Source: Firmicutes bacterium ZCTH02-B6 | Lineage (GTDB): Bacteria; Bacillota; Limnochordia; Limnochordales; ZCTH02-B6 | Length of the DNA: 14,555 nucleotides | Reading direction: 5' to 3' | Assembly: GCA_002159155.1 (NCBI GenBank) | Contig: LZRQ01000079.1 | Span: 1 to 14,555 of the forward strand | Part shown: positions 1 to 7,392 of the stretch, one piece after another | Layout: each line of letters starts with the position of its first letter | Numbering within the stretch: position 1 is the first letter of the stretch | Notes under the pieces: generated by a model | What the model saw: the letters and a program-made list of their open reading frames with translations, nothing else | Databases searched by the model: none | Told to the model about the DNA's origin: nothing | Position numbers and translations under genes: made by a program

Positions 1-735
1 CCCGAGAGCAGTCCCGCCATCCCGCAGGGCGAAACGTTCCTCGACAGTGTCGCTCAGCGCCGCCGCTCCTTGCCCTGCCAGAGACACACCCGAGGGGACC
101 CCCTGACCGGTGTGCTCCACTTTCGGTTCGGACATCGCGGCGCCAGCCAACAGGCTGCGGCGGTCGACTCCGACGGGACCCTCGGGTACCGAGCGTGACA
201 AAGTAGAAACGGCGTCCGTCTCAGACGTCACGGCCATGGAACCCTCCAGGACGCCGCTCCTTGCAACGAGCGCAACGGGTTCTCCCGGCCACGCCGCCTG
301 TCCACCCGGCCCCCGGAGCTGCCGGGCGGACACTAGATCAGCGATGCCTTCGCCCGCACCAGGCGACGCAAGAGCTAGGTCCGTGTCGTTCGCCGTGTTA
401 AAGGTGTGCTCAACGCTTCCAAATAGAAGGCCGGTATCCGCCGGCAATTCGCCAGCAGGCAGCAGCACAGCGACGGCATCGGCTCCGAAGAGCACGGCCG
501 CGACCGGCGCACCGTCACGAAGCTCACGGTCAATGGCTGACGGCTGTTCCTCGGCGTCCTGCTGGATACGGGCGACTCCCGTGCGACCGCTGCTGCCGGC
601 TGCCTGAGCCTGGTCCCGCAGCGTCTCCTGCAGGACCGACTGAAACCCAGCCGTCCTCGCTTTCGGCTGACCGCTTCCCTCCGGCCCGGGTGCCGCCAGC
701 AGCCCCGGAATTCCTGCAACGTGCATCACATTCAT
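1..735 (-). CDS. fliK: FliK, flagellar hook-length control protein (N-terminal part, runs off window)
   Basis: FliK is the secreted ruler that measures hook length and switches export specificity through FlhB. This minus-strand frame opens at ATG 735-733 and has no stop for 245 codons down to position 1, so the C-terminus is outside the window. The visible part is low-complexity, rich in Ala, Gly, Ser, Pro and acidic residues, with no membrane segment or signal peptide. That fits the poorly conserved, unstructured N-terminal half of FliK. The conserved C-terminal domain that would prove the call is not visible, so identity rests mainly on position: fliK follows fliJ and ylxF/motE in Bacillota flagellar clusters. 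The ribosome site is weak (GGCGGATAGG before ATG); a second ATG at 726 is an alternative start. An intrinsic terminator lies about 135 nt upstream, so this gene may have its own promoter. Confidence 0.72.
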   Translation of the reverse strand, partial: MNVMHVAGIPGLLAAPGPEGSGQPKARTAGFQSVLQETLRDQAQAAGSSGRTGVARIQQDAEEQPSAIDRELRDGAPVAAVLFGADAVAVLLPAGELPADTGLLFGSVEHTFNTANDTDLALASPGAGEGIADLVSARQLRGPGGQAAWPGEPVALVARSGVLEGSMAVTSETDAVSTLSRSVPEGPVGVDRRSLLAGAAMSEPKVEHTGQGVPSGVSLAGQGAAALSDTVEERFALRDGGTALG

Positions 736-870
736 CCTATCCGCCCGCGATGTTGCCTTCCCTACGATCGTCGTCCGGCGCCGGGAGGAGCTTTAGCCCC
801 TATAGCAGCGCAAATGCGGAGCAGAACGGTCTATCCACGGACCACATCATGCAAGTGCGCTCCAACCATG
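736..870 (-). other. Intergenic leader of fliK, no clear promoter
   Basis: About 200 nt separate fliK from the motE-like gene, by far the largest gap inside the flagellar run; the part between the terminator and the fliK start is described here. If the terminator works, this stretch should hold a fliK promoter. I see no convincing sigma-A pair. A TAAAG followed closely by GCCGGACGA on the minus strand (about 770-797) loosely recalls a flagellar sigma-28 site, but the spacing is about 12 instead of about 15 nt and the -10 is poor. A perfect 10-bp palindrome CCGGCGCCGG sits at 775-784, which is common in GC-rich DNA. Confidence 0.3.
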
Positions 871-897
871 AAAAAACCCCCGCCTGTCGGCGAGGGG
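871..897 (-). terminator. Intrinsic (rho-independent) terminator after motE-like gene
   Basis: On the minus strand CCCCTCGCC pairs with GGCGGGGG (8 bp with one bulged T) across a GACA loop, followed directly by TTTTTT (complement of 871-876). This is the textbook layout of an intrinsic terminator. It lies 40 nt after the stop codon of the motE-like gene and upstream of fliK, so it would end or attenuate the fli transcript before fliK. On the plus strand there is no T tract, so it acts in one direction. Confidence 0.85.
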
Positions 898-936
898 ACA
901 CGCATGAACCGAGGCAGAAGGCGCTAGGACTTGGGA

Positions 937-1500
937 TTAAAGTCCCAACAAGCGCGAGACCTGTGCGGCCCGGTCCGGGGGAAGTGCGGCCAAGATCTGG
1001 CCCGCTTGGCGTGGGGACATCTCAGCCAACAGCTTTGAGATCTCCTCATCGGTTAGGTCCAACAAAATGCGGGCTGCTTCCTGCGGCCGCATCGCCTCAT
1101 AGACTGCCCGCAGCCGCTCTCGCGCCGCGGCGGCATCCTCTAGCCCTCGGACGACCTCCTCGCGAGCCGCCAGCGCTTGCTCGCGTCGCGCCAGCTCCCG
1201 CCGCTCACTCTCGAGCGCGTCCCTCTCCTCCTGCAGCCGGCGGCGCTCCTCTGCCAATGCCGCCGCCTCCGCCTCGAGCTGTGCGGCGCGTTCCTCGAGA
1301 GCCTGCTCCCGGGCCGCCAGCAACGCCGCATTTTCCTCTCCCAACTGGTATCGCTCCACATGGGGGGCGACAGCAGGCAAAGCGCTGATGCGGCCCCACA
1401 GCGGGCCAACCCAGTCCCACAGGCCGATGATCTGCACGACAACCATGGCCGTCACCAGCGACACGATCAGCAGCGTGACGGCCAGGACCGTTTTCCACAT
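937..1500 (-). CDS. MotE/YlxF-family membrane coiled-coil protein
   Basis: A 187-residue protein in the slot where Bacillota carry ylxF, between fliJ and fliK. Residues about 4-27 form one hydrophobic membrane segment with a short N-terminal tail. Residues about 55-130 are a heptad-rich, Glu/Arg/Ala coiled coil. Residues about 131-187 form a helical domain like the intracellular N-domain of MgtE, with RPQEAARIL and a later PRQAGQIL..LPPDR motif. MotE family members in alpha-proteobacteria act as periplasmic chaperones of motility proteins; the role in Bacillota is not well defined, so a flagellar assembly or motor function is inference from context. ATG 1500 has a good AGAGGGGG ribosome site that overlaps the fliJ stop. 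A small TTGGGA/TCCCAA hairpin covers the stop codon, and a terminator follows. The C-terminal domain clearly resembles the middle domain of FliG in this same cluster. Confidence 0.8.
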   Translation of the reverse strand: MWKTVLAVTLLIVSLVTAMVVVQIIGLWDWVGPLWGRISALPAVAPHVERYQLGEENAALLAAREQALEERAAQLEAEAAALAEERRRLQEERDALESERRELARREQALAAREEVVRGLEDAAAARERLRAVYEAMRPQEAARILLDLTDEEISKLLAEMSPRQAGQILAALPPDRAAQVSRLLGL

Positions 1501-1505
1501 GGCCG

Positions 1506-1973
1506 CTACCCCCTCTTGGGCCCGCCGGGCTGCGGTTGTACTCGGGCCGCCCTCGTCCCCGCCAGGTCATCGAGGATCTTTTGCTCCAGGCGGGCCATGG
1601 CCAGCTCGTGTGCCGCCCGCCGCTTTTCCGCCACCAGCTCGAGGGCACGCCGCTCTTTCATGGCGTTCATGAGTACACCTCGGGCTTGATCCAGGGAGCG
1701 CTGACGCTCAGCCAGTTCCGCTTGTAGGGATAAGGTGCGGTCATAAAGCACCGTGCGCTGGTTCCATGCCATAGCCCGGATGGCGGGATCGACCGTCTCG
1801 CCATGAGCAGCCGCGTCCGCCACGGCGGACTGGCGGGCAGCTTGTGTCTGCTGCAAATGTTTTGCGCAGACAGCCACTTCGGCTTGGGCGTGAGACACGG
1901 CGAGCCGACGCTGCTCTTCGACGATGCGTTTTACATCCAAGACCCGCTGCAGAGAAAAATGGAACGGCCGCAT
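1506..1973 (-). CDS. fliJ: FliJ, flagellar export chaperone/ATPase stalk
   Basis: FliJ is the soluble coiled-coil stalk that inserts into the FliI hexamer and contacts FlhA, helping couple ATP hydrolysis to export. The product is 155 residues from ATG 1973, close to the usual 145-150. It begins with the family signature MRPFHFSLQRVLDVK and is then almost entirely charged, Ala-rich coiled coil to about residue 140, with a Pro/Gly/Arg tail. A GTG 21 nt further upstream is in frame, but ATG 1973 is preferred: it has GAGGG 7 nt before it, overlaps the FliI stop as TGATG, and matches the family N-terminus. Translational coupling to fliI is therefore likely. The sequence is weakly conserved as for all FliJ, but position and N-terminal motif make the call firm. 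Confidence 0.9.
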   Translation of the reverse strand: MRPFHFSLQRVLDVKRIVEEQRRLAVSHAQAEVAVCAKHLQQTQAARQSAVADAAAHGETVDPAIRAMAWNQRTVLYDRTLSLQAELAERQRSLDQARGVLMNAMKERRALELVAEKRRAAHELAMARLEQKILDDLAGTRAARVQPQPGGPKRG

Positions 1974-3304
1974 CAAAACTCCCTCACCAGCCACTCGACG
2001 CTTTCCTGCATGGGCGCCTTTTCCCAGGCATCTTGCTGCAAGAAGCGCCGCACCGCGTCGATGCGGGCCAACGCGTTGTCAATGCGCGGGTTGGCTCCCT
2101 TAACGTAAGCACCGATATTGACCAGGTCTTCCGCCTGGTTGTAGGTGGACAATATTTCCCGCACCCGCCCGGCAGCCGCCCGTTGCTCGGGGGTAGCCAG
2201 CTCCCCCATGAGCCGGCTCACGCTGGCCAGCACATCGATGGCCGGATAGTGGTTCATCTCGGCGAGCCGCCGGGAGAGTACCACGTGGCCGTCTAGGATG
2301 CCCCGCACCGTGTCGGCCACCGGCTCCATCATGTCGTCCCCTTCAACGAGCACCGTGTACAAGCCGGTGATGCTCCCGTTCTCGCCGGGTCCGGCGCGCT
2401 CGAGCAGGCGGGCCAAAAAAGTGAACACCGACGGCGTATAGCCCCGGGTCGCCGGCGGCTCGCCCGTGGCCAGCCCTACCTCCCGCTGCGCCAAGGCAAC
2501 CCGGGTCACGGAATCCATCAACAATAGCACATCCCGCCCTCGGTCGCGGAAATACTCGGCAATCGCCGTGACGAGCAGGGCTGCTTTCACCCGGACCAAT
2601 GGCGGCTGATCCGAGGTGGCTACCACCACCACGCTGCGCCGCAATCCCTCTTCTCCCAAATCCCTCTCAAGGAACTCCCGCACCTCACGGCCCCGCTCCC
2701 CAATCAAGCCGATGCACGTCACATCCGCTTCCGTGTTGCGGGCCATCATTGCCAAAAGCGTACTCTTGCCGACGCCGCTTCCGGAAAAAATGCCCAGCCG
2801 CTGTCCCTTGCCGCATGTAAGCAGGGCATCCACTGCCCGTACACCCAGAGACAGGGGCTCCTTCACGCGCCGGCGACGCAGCGGCTGTGGGGGATGATTG
2901 TCCAAAGGAACGGCTGTGCCAAAAACGGGCGGGCCGCCGTCCAGGGGTCGCCCAAGGCCGTCTAAGACGCGCCCGAGCACCCCCTCGCCCACCGGCACCG
3001 ACAAGGGCCGGCCGAGAGCCTCAACGCGGCTGCCTGGCCCGAGGCCTGTGACGTCGCCCAAAGGCATCAGGAGAACGGCTCGCTCGTGAAAACCGACGAC
3101 CTCGGCTGGAATTGGGGCACCGCCGCCCAGGGGATGGATGCGGCAAAGCTCACCGACGGTGGAAAGGGGCCCTCGCCCTTCAATGGTCAAGCCAACGAGG
3201 CGCGTCACGGTGCCCAGGGCAGGCACGTCCACAGCATCCTCGACTACCGCCCTGACCCGCGCAAGAAACGCATCTGTGGGCTCAAGCGCCCGGTCAGTTG
3301 CCAC
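1973..3304 (-). CDS. fliI: FliI, flagellar protein export ATPase
   Basis: FliI is the hexameric, F1-beta-like ATPase of the flagellar type III export apparatus, working with FliH and FliJ at the cytoplasmic face of the basal body. From GTG 3304 the protein is 443 residues, the normal size. An N-terminal beta-barrel domain (about 25-100) precedes the nucleotide-binding core, with Walker A in SGSGVGKST (174-182), the IGERGREVREF block (201-211) and Walker B LLLMDS (260-265). These are followed by the RVALAQREVGLATGEPP segment and PATRGYTPSVF (284-294), diagnostic of the FliI/YscN group. The frame stays open upstream to 3364, but those codons lie inside fliH and look nothing like FliI; GTG 3304 gives a proper N-terminus and an 11-nt overlap with fliH, so the two are probably translated in a coupled way. 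No unusual catalytic residues. Confidence 0.96.
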   Translation of the reverse strand: MATDRALEPTDAFLARVRAVVEDAVDVPALGTVTRLVGLTIEGRGPLSTVGELCRIHPLGGGAPIPAEVVGFHERAVLLMPLGDVTGLGPGSRVEALGRPLSVPVGEGVLGRVLDGLGRPLDGGPPVFGTAVPLDNHPPQPLRRRRVKEPLSLGVRAVDALLTCGKGQRLGIFSGSGVGKSTLLAMMARNTEADVTCIGLIGERGREVREFLERDLGEEGLRRSVVVVATSDQPPLVRVKAALLVTAIAEYFRDRGRDVLLLMDSVTRVALAQREVGLATGEPPATRGYTPSVFTFLARLLERAGPGENGSITGLYTVLVEGDDMMEPVADTVRGILDGHVVLSRRLAEMNHYPAIDVLASVSRLMGELATPEQRAAAGRVREILSTYNQAEDLVNIGAYVKGANPRIDNALARIDAVRRFLQQDAWEKAPMQESVEWLVREF

Positions 3305-4040
3305 CGCGCACCACTTCCACCAACCGCTCGGCGATGCGCGCGAGCCGCGTCTCCACCCGGGCATCCAACTGCCCGCGTTCGGTCTCGATCAGGCAACCGC
3401 CGCGGGCAATCCGGTCATCTCCTACCCACTCGACCCGCGCTCCGCCGTCCAGTTGGGCGGCCAGGTTGGTGGACATCCCTTCAAGGGCCTGCAAGTCCCC
3501 GGGATGGAGCCGGATAGTCACCTGCCGGATCCCGGCGGCGCGGGGCAACACCTCGTCCAAAAGGCGCCTAACCGTTTCGGGTCCCAAAACTTCAGGCTGC
3601 CGGGCCAGCCGCGCCGCAATCATCAAGGCGGCCTGCACGATTTCCTCCTCGTGCCGCCGGGCAGCCTCAACGGCTACCCGGTTGGCCTCCTCGAGCACGC
3701 CGCGAACGGTGGTGAGCAACGCTTCCAACTGGACGCGGCCTTCCTGCAAAGCCGCCTCCCGTCCGGCCTCGAGTCCCGCCTGGTGTGCTTCGGCCCAGGC
3801 CTGAGAGCGGATGGTGTCTGCTTCTGCCCGTGCGGCCTCCAGAAGAGCCGCCGCTTCCTGCTGCGCCTGAGCCACCGCCTGTTTGGCCCGCTCGTGGGCG
3901 GCGCGCCATAACGGCGCGGTATCCAGCATCAGGAGGGCCATGAGACGCGCGGCGCTGCCTGCGGGTACCGCGGCGGCGCCGGGGGCGGATTGCACACCGC
4001 CCGGCATCACAACGGAACGGGCCTTGATCACGTTAGACAA
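3294..4040 (-). CDS. fliH: FliH, flagellar export ATPase regulator
   Basis: FliH dimers bind and restrain the FliI ATPase and link it to the C-ring. The 248-residue product begins with SNVIKA, the usual start of Bacillota FliH, has an Ala/Pro/Gly linker (about 14-35), a long Ala/Glu/Gln-rich coiled coil with AxxxG-like repeats (about 45-140), and an E-type V-ATPase/HrpE-like C-terminal domain ending in the LHPGDLQAL and ARGGCLIETERGQLDARVE segments (about 178-235). ATPase-regulator FliH proteins carry just this GGCxIET motif. The start is taken as TTG 4040, preceded by GGAGG at 9 nt and overlapping fliG by 8 nt; GTG 4031 is the alternative, with a much longer spacing. The end overlaps fliI by 11 nt. 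Confidence 0.92.
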   Translation of the reverse strand: MSNVIKARSVVMPGGVQSAPGAAAVPAGSAARLMALLMLDTAPLWRAAHERAKQAVAQAQQEAAALLEAARAEADTIRSQAWAEAHQAGLEAGREAALQEGRVQLEALLTTVRGVLEEANRVAVEAARRHEEEIVQAALMIAARLARQPEVLGPETVRRLLDEVLPRAAGIRQVTIRLHPGDLQALEGMSTNLAAQLDGGARVEWVGDDRIARGGCLIETERGQLDARVETRLARIAERLVEVVRGGN

Positions 4041-5061
4041 CTATCTCGTCCTCCCCGCCCCGAGCGATGATAATCTCACCCACCTCCTCAAGACGGCGGA
4101 TGGTGGCCACAATGCGCTGCTGGGCTTCCTCCACGTCCCGCAGGCGAACGGGACCAAGATACTCGATCTCCTCCCGCAGCATTTCGGCCGCACGCTTGGA
4201 CATATTGCTGAAGATCCTCTCGGCCACATCCTCGCTGGCGGTCTTGAGGGCCAGCGCCCAAACAGACATGTCGACCTCCGAGATGACCTTGCGCACCGCA
4301 CGGTTGTCCAGCGTGACGATGTCTTCGAACACGAACATGCGCTTCTTGATCTCTTCGGCCAACTCCGGGTCCTGCTCTTCCAGCGCTTCGAGAATCGTCC
4401 GCTCGGTTTGCCGGTCGACCCGGTTAAGCACCTCGACGGCGACGTCGATGCCCCCGACGGCGGTGTACTCCTGCCGCACAAAAGATGCTAGACGCTTCTC
4501 GAGGGACGATTCGATCTCTTCGAGCACCTCCGGCGACGTACGATCAAGCGATGCCAACCGCCTCGCCACCTCCACCTGCCTGTCCGGCGGCAAGGCCGAC
4601 AAAATTGCCCCTGCTTGATCTGGGTGGAGGTGCGCCATGATCAGGCTGATAGTCTGGGGGTGCTCGTTCTGGATGAAGTTGAGGAGCTGAGCGGGATCCG
4701 TTTTTCGGGCGAAGTCGAAGGGCCGCACCTGCATGGAGGCAGAAAGTCGCTCAATGAGTGCCGCAGCCCGCTGAGGCCCTACGGCCTTCTCCAGGACCTC
4801 CCGTGCGTACTCGAGCCCCCCTTGGTTGATGTACTCCTTGGCCAGCGCCAACTGGCCGAACTCCTCGAGGACCTCCTCGGTGACCTCGGGATCCACGTGC
4901 GACATGTTGGCGATTTCCCAGGTGAGGCGCTCGATCTCGTCGTCCCGCAAGTGCTTGAAAACTTGTGCGGCTTGTTCGGGACCCAAGGCGATGAGCAGGA
5001 CAGCCGCCTTTTGCCGCCCAGACAATTTCCGCTGTCGCTGACGAACCGTTTCCGTCGGCAT
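4033..5061 (-). CDS. fliG: FliG, flagellar motor switch protein
   Basis: FliG forms the top of the C-ring, binds FliF on one side and FliM on the other, and contacts the stator to generate torque. At 342 residues it has family length. The N-terminal FliF-binding domain includes SGRQKAAVLLIALGPE (14-29). The middle domain carries the EHPQ motif (133-136) followed by ALPPDRQVEVARRL. The C-terminal torque domain has MFVFEDI (242-248), the charged KxxSEVDMSVWALALK segment and GPVRLRDVEEAQ (303-314). ATG 5061 has GGAGG 8 nt upstream and starts 3 nt after the fliF stop. Its end overlaps fliH by 8 nt. All expected key regions are intact. Confidence 0.97.
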   Translation of the reverse strand: MPTETVRQRQRKLSGRQKAAVLLIALGPEQAAQVFKHLRDDEIERLTWEIANMSHVDPEVTEEVLEEFGQLALAKEYINQGGLEYAREVLEKAVGPQRAAALIERLSASMQVRPFDFARKTDPAQLLNFIQNEHPQTISLIMAHLHPDQAGAILSALPPDRQVEVARRLASLDRTSPEVLEEIESSLEKRLASFVRQEYTAVGGIDVAVEVLNRVDRQTERTILEALEEQDPELAEEIKKRMFVFEDIVTLDNRAVRKVISEVDMSVWALALKTASEDVAERIFSNMSKRAAEMLREEIEYLGPVRLRDVEEAQQRIVATIRRLEEVGEIIIARGGEDEIVV

Positions 5062-5064
5062 GGA

Positions 5065-6591
5065 TCAGTCCTCCGCCAGCCAGACCCTGACCAGGTTTGC
5101 GGCTTCACGCGGGTTGTCCCGCACCAGCGCCGATATCCGCTCCCGCAGTCGTCGCCGCTCGGCCACCTCCGGCTCCGGTGACTCCTCGACAGCAGCGGCG
5201 GATTCGGAAACAGGCAGCACGATCGGCGCCGGCACCGGGCGTCGCCGCCGGGCCAACAGGATACCTCCCGCCAGCACGACGATGACGGCAGCGGCTATTA
5301 GCCAGAGCGGTACCGCCGCCGGCGCCTGCTCGGGCGCTACGACAGGCAATGCCGCCGAGGCCGCGAAGGGCATGCTGTCCACGATGACGGTGTCACCGCG
5401 AGCCGTGTCGACGCCGAGGGCGGCTGAGACGAGTTCTTGCACGCGCTGTGTTTCCGCCGCGCTCAACTGTGCGTCAAGCCACACCGCCACGGAGAGCCGC
5501 TCCACGCCGCCTGGCGCTTGAATGCGGACCCGTTCGACCCGATTCAGTTCGAAGTTGAGAATTTCTTCCCGCCGCGAGTAGCTGCCCGCCTGCCCGTCGT
5601 CAGCGACGTAGCCGGGGATGTTCGCGTCGACCCCGACGACGCCCGCGGCCACCGCTTGCGCCCCAGTGGCTTGCTCCTCCACGACTTGGCTGCTGCGCAC
5701 GACCCCCTGGTCGCGCACCACGGGCTCATAACGGTCCTCCCGTTGCTCCTCACGGTCGAAATTCATCACCGCGTTGACCCGTACGATGGCTCGTCCCGGC
5801 CCGTACACCGTTTCTAACATCGTTTGGACCCGAAGCTCAAGTTCCCGCTCGTAGGCCCGCTGCAGTTCGAGCCGGGCCGCGACGCCCGCACTGTCCATGC
5901 TTTCGGCAAGCGCTGCTGTGCGCAGGAAGTCAGAGAGCACTTGACCGCGGTTGTCCACAATGGTGACGTTTTCCGGCTCCAGGCCCTCAACGCTGCGGGC
6001 CACCAGGTGCGCGATGCCCCGGATCTGGCTCGCCGTCAGCTGCGCCCCTGGCCGCAACTGCAAAAAGACGGATGCGGTGGGCGGCCGCTCGTCCCGGGCA
6101 AAAAGGCGACGCTCAGGGATAACGATGTGCACGCGAGCGTCCTGCACCGCGTCCAACTCCCGGATGGTCCGTGTCAGCTCGCCCTGCAGCGCCATGTTGT
6201 AGCGAACCTGGCGATCGAAGTCCGTCGCGCCCAAGGCCGTTTCGAGGAAGATCTCGAAACCGACTACACCCCCACGGGGCAGCCCCTGACCGGCCAAACC
6301 GAGCCGGACATCATACACTTGTTCCTCGGGAACGAGCACCGTGGTGCCGCCGTCGACCAGCCGATACGGGATGCCCGCATCCCTCAATGCGGACACGATT
6401 TCGCTGGCGTCCGACGGTGAAAGGCGGGTAAACAATGGAGCGAACTCGGGATTGGCGGTCCGCCATCCCAGGTACAAGAGCCCAGCTAACACGACCAGCG
6501 TGAGCACACCGGCGCCCCAGCGCTGGGCCTTGCTCATGCCGCCGACAATGCCGCCCACCTGCGTGCGCAGACGGGTCCACCACTCCTGCAT
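5065..6591 (-). CDS. fliF: FliF, flagellar MS-ring protein
   Basis: FliF builds the membrane-embedded MS ring that is the base of the flagellum. From ATG 6591 it is 508 residues. A first membrane segment lies at about 26-43, followed by the YscJ/FliF secretin-like domain beginning with PEFAPLFTRLSPSDASEIV, the RBM3/beta-collar region, and a second membrane segment at about 429-447 ended by RRRR. The C-terminal tail ends in NPREAANLVRVWLAED, the helix that binds FliG. A TTG at 6600 is in frame and has a slightly better placed GAAGG, giving 511 residues; the choice is open. It follows fliE by 13-22 nt and precedes fliG by 3 nt, so a single transcript is expected. Confidence 0.97.
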   Translation of the reverse strand: MQEWWTRLRTQVGGIVGGMSKAQRWGAGVLTLVVLAGLLYLGWRTANPEFAPLFTRLSPSDASEIVSALRDAGIPYRLVDGGTTVLVPEEQVYDVRLGLAGQGLPRGGVVGFEIFLETALGATDFDRQVRYNMALQGELTRTIRELDAVQDARVHIVIPERRLFARDERPPTASVFLQLRPGAQLTASQIRGIAHLVARSVEGLEPENVTIVDNRGQVLSDFLRTAALAESMDSAGVAARLELQRAYERELELRVQTMLETVYGPGRAIVRVNAVMNFDREEQREDRYEPVVRDQGVVRSSQVVEEQATGAQAVAAGVVGVDANIPGYVADDGQAGSYSRREEILNFELNRVERVRIQAPGGVERLSVAVWLDAQLSAAETQRVQELVSAALGVDTARGDTVIVDSMPFAASAALPVVAPEQAPAAVPLWLIAAAVIVVLAGGILLARRRRPVPAPIVLPVSESAAAVEESPEPEVAERRRLRERISALVRDNPREAANLVRVWLAED

Positions 6592-6613
6592 CCTGACCAA
6601 CCACGCCTTCGCG

Positions 6614-6904
6614 TTATACCTGCATTCGCATGATTTCCTGGTACGCTTCGACCAGCTTGTTGCGAATGGCGATGGTCAGCTCGAGGGCGATGGACGCTCG
6701 CTCAACGGCGATCATCACCTCGTGCAGGTTGTCGCTTTGTCCGGCTGCGAGACGCCAGAGCGCTTCGTCGGCCGCGGACTGCAGCCCGTTGACGTGGGCC
6801 AGTCCCTGTTGAAGCATTGAGGAAAAACTCGGCGAAGCCGCGTCGAACTTGACCTCACGGGGCAACAGCAACTGAGGCTGCACCCCCGCCCCCTCGATGC
6901 GCAA
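6614..6904 (-). CDS. fliE: FliE, flagellar hook-basal body adaptor
   Basis: FliE sits between the MS ring and the proximal rod and is the first rod-type protein exported. The 96-residue product matches family length. Its C-terminal half is diagnostic: a helix with NLHEVMIAVERASIALEL followed by AIRNKLVEAYQEIMRMQV. The N-terminal 30 residues are variable, as usual, with FSSMLQQGLAHVN starting the conserved part. The start is TTG 6904, supported by the AGGGGTGA ribosome site 6-7 nt upstream; no ATG or GTG is better placed. It sits between flgC and fliF in the standard flgB-flgC-fliE-fliF order. Confidence 0.95.
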   Translation of the reverse strand: MRIEGAGVQPQLLLPREVKFDAASPSFSSMLQQGLAHVNGLQSAADEALWRLAAGQSDNLHEVMIAVERASIALELTIAIRNKLVEAYQEIMRMQV

Positions 6905-6966
6905 CCGGATTCACCCCTTCGGCTGGTCTGAGCGCCCGTTTGTTTGGCAGTGCCCGTCCCCGCGCG

Positions 6967-7386
6967 TTAGGCCCTGCCGATATCCAGCGCGCGCATCGCC
7001 ATGCTCTTGGCCGTATTGAAGGCCGTCACATTGGCCTCGTAGGCCCGGCTGGCGGTAATCAGATCCACCATTTCCCGGACAACGTCCACATTGGGCATGG
7101 CCACATACCCGTCCGGGCCGGCATCCGGGTGGCTCGGATCGTAGACGAGCCGCGGCGGGCTCGGGTCGTGCTGGATGCCCACCACGCGCACGCCTGCCCC
7201 CGTGAACCGGCCTCGCCGAGCAGGCACCCGGGTCTCCCGTACGGCAAACACCGGCACCTGACGCCGGTAAGGCCCGCCCTCGGCGGTACGGGTCGTGTTG
7301 GCGTTGGCCAAGTTGTTGGCGATGGTGTCCATGCGCAAGCGCTCGGCCGTCATACCCGAAGCGCTGATGGCGAAGGTGTGCAGCAT
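6967..7386 (-). CDS. flgC: FlgC, flagellar proximal rod protein
   Basis: FlgC is one of the proximal rod subunits, exported by the flagellar apparatus without a cleaved signal. The product has 139 residues, a typical size. Near the N-terminus is the rod/hook motif FAISASGMTAERLRMDTIANNLANANTTRT (the long stretch is residues 5-34), followed by GGPYRRQVPVF. The C-terminal helix runs through PNVDVVREMVDLITASRAYEANVTAFNTAKSMAMRAL (residues about 98-134), both halves forming the coiled coil shared by axial proteins. ATG 7386 lies 6 nt after the flgB stop, with a GGAGG 13 nt upstream and an AAAGGG nearer. A 62-nt gap to fliE follows. Confidence 0.95.
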   Translation of the reverse strand: MLHTFAISASGMTAERLRMDTIANNLANANTTRTAEGGPYRRQVPVFAVRETRVPARRGRFTGAGVRVVGIQHDPSPPRLVYDPSHPDAGPDGYVAMPNVDVVREMVDLITASRAYEANVTAFNTAKSMAMRALDIGRA

Positions 7387-7392
7387 GGCCCT

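Noticed and set aside
110..607. 165-codon plus-strand ORF at the left edge
   Set aside because: It is the shadow of the open minus-strand fliK frame; the product is low-complexity and has no ribosome site.
775..784. Palindrome CCGGCGCCGG, also at 12201-12210
   Set aside because: Such palindromes are frequent by chance in GC-rich DNA and the two copies lie in unrelated contexts.
770..797. Possible flagellar sigma-28 promoter for fliK (TAAAG and GCCGGACGA)
   Set aside because: Spacing is about 12 nt instead of about 15, and the -10 matches poorly.
1992..1994. GTG as start of fliJ
   Set aside because: ATG 1973 has the better ribosome site, overlaps the fliI stop as TGATG and matches the FliJ N-terminus.
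3305..3364. Upstream extension of fliI to 3364
   Set aside because: The extra 20 codons lie wholly within fliH, give non-FliI sequence rich in Trp and Arg, and lack family similarity.
3138..3911. 257-codon plus-strand ORF over fliH/fliI
   Set aside because: Antisense to fliH and fliI, which have clear motifs; no domain in the product.
5824..6420. 198-codon plus-strand ORF over fliF
   Set aside because: Antisense to the conserved FliF core, with no independent start signal.
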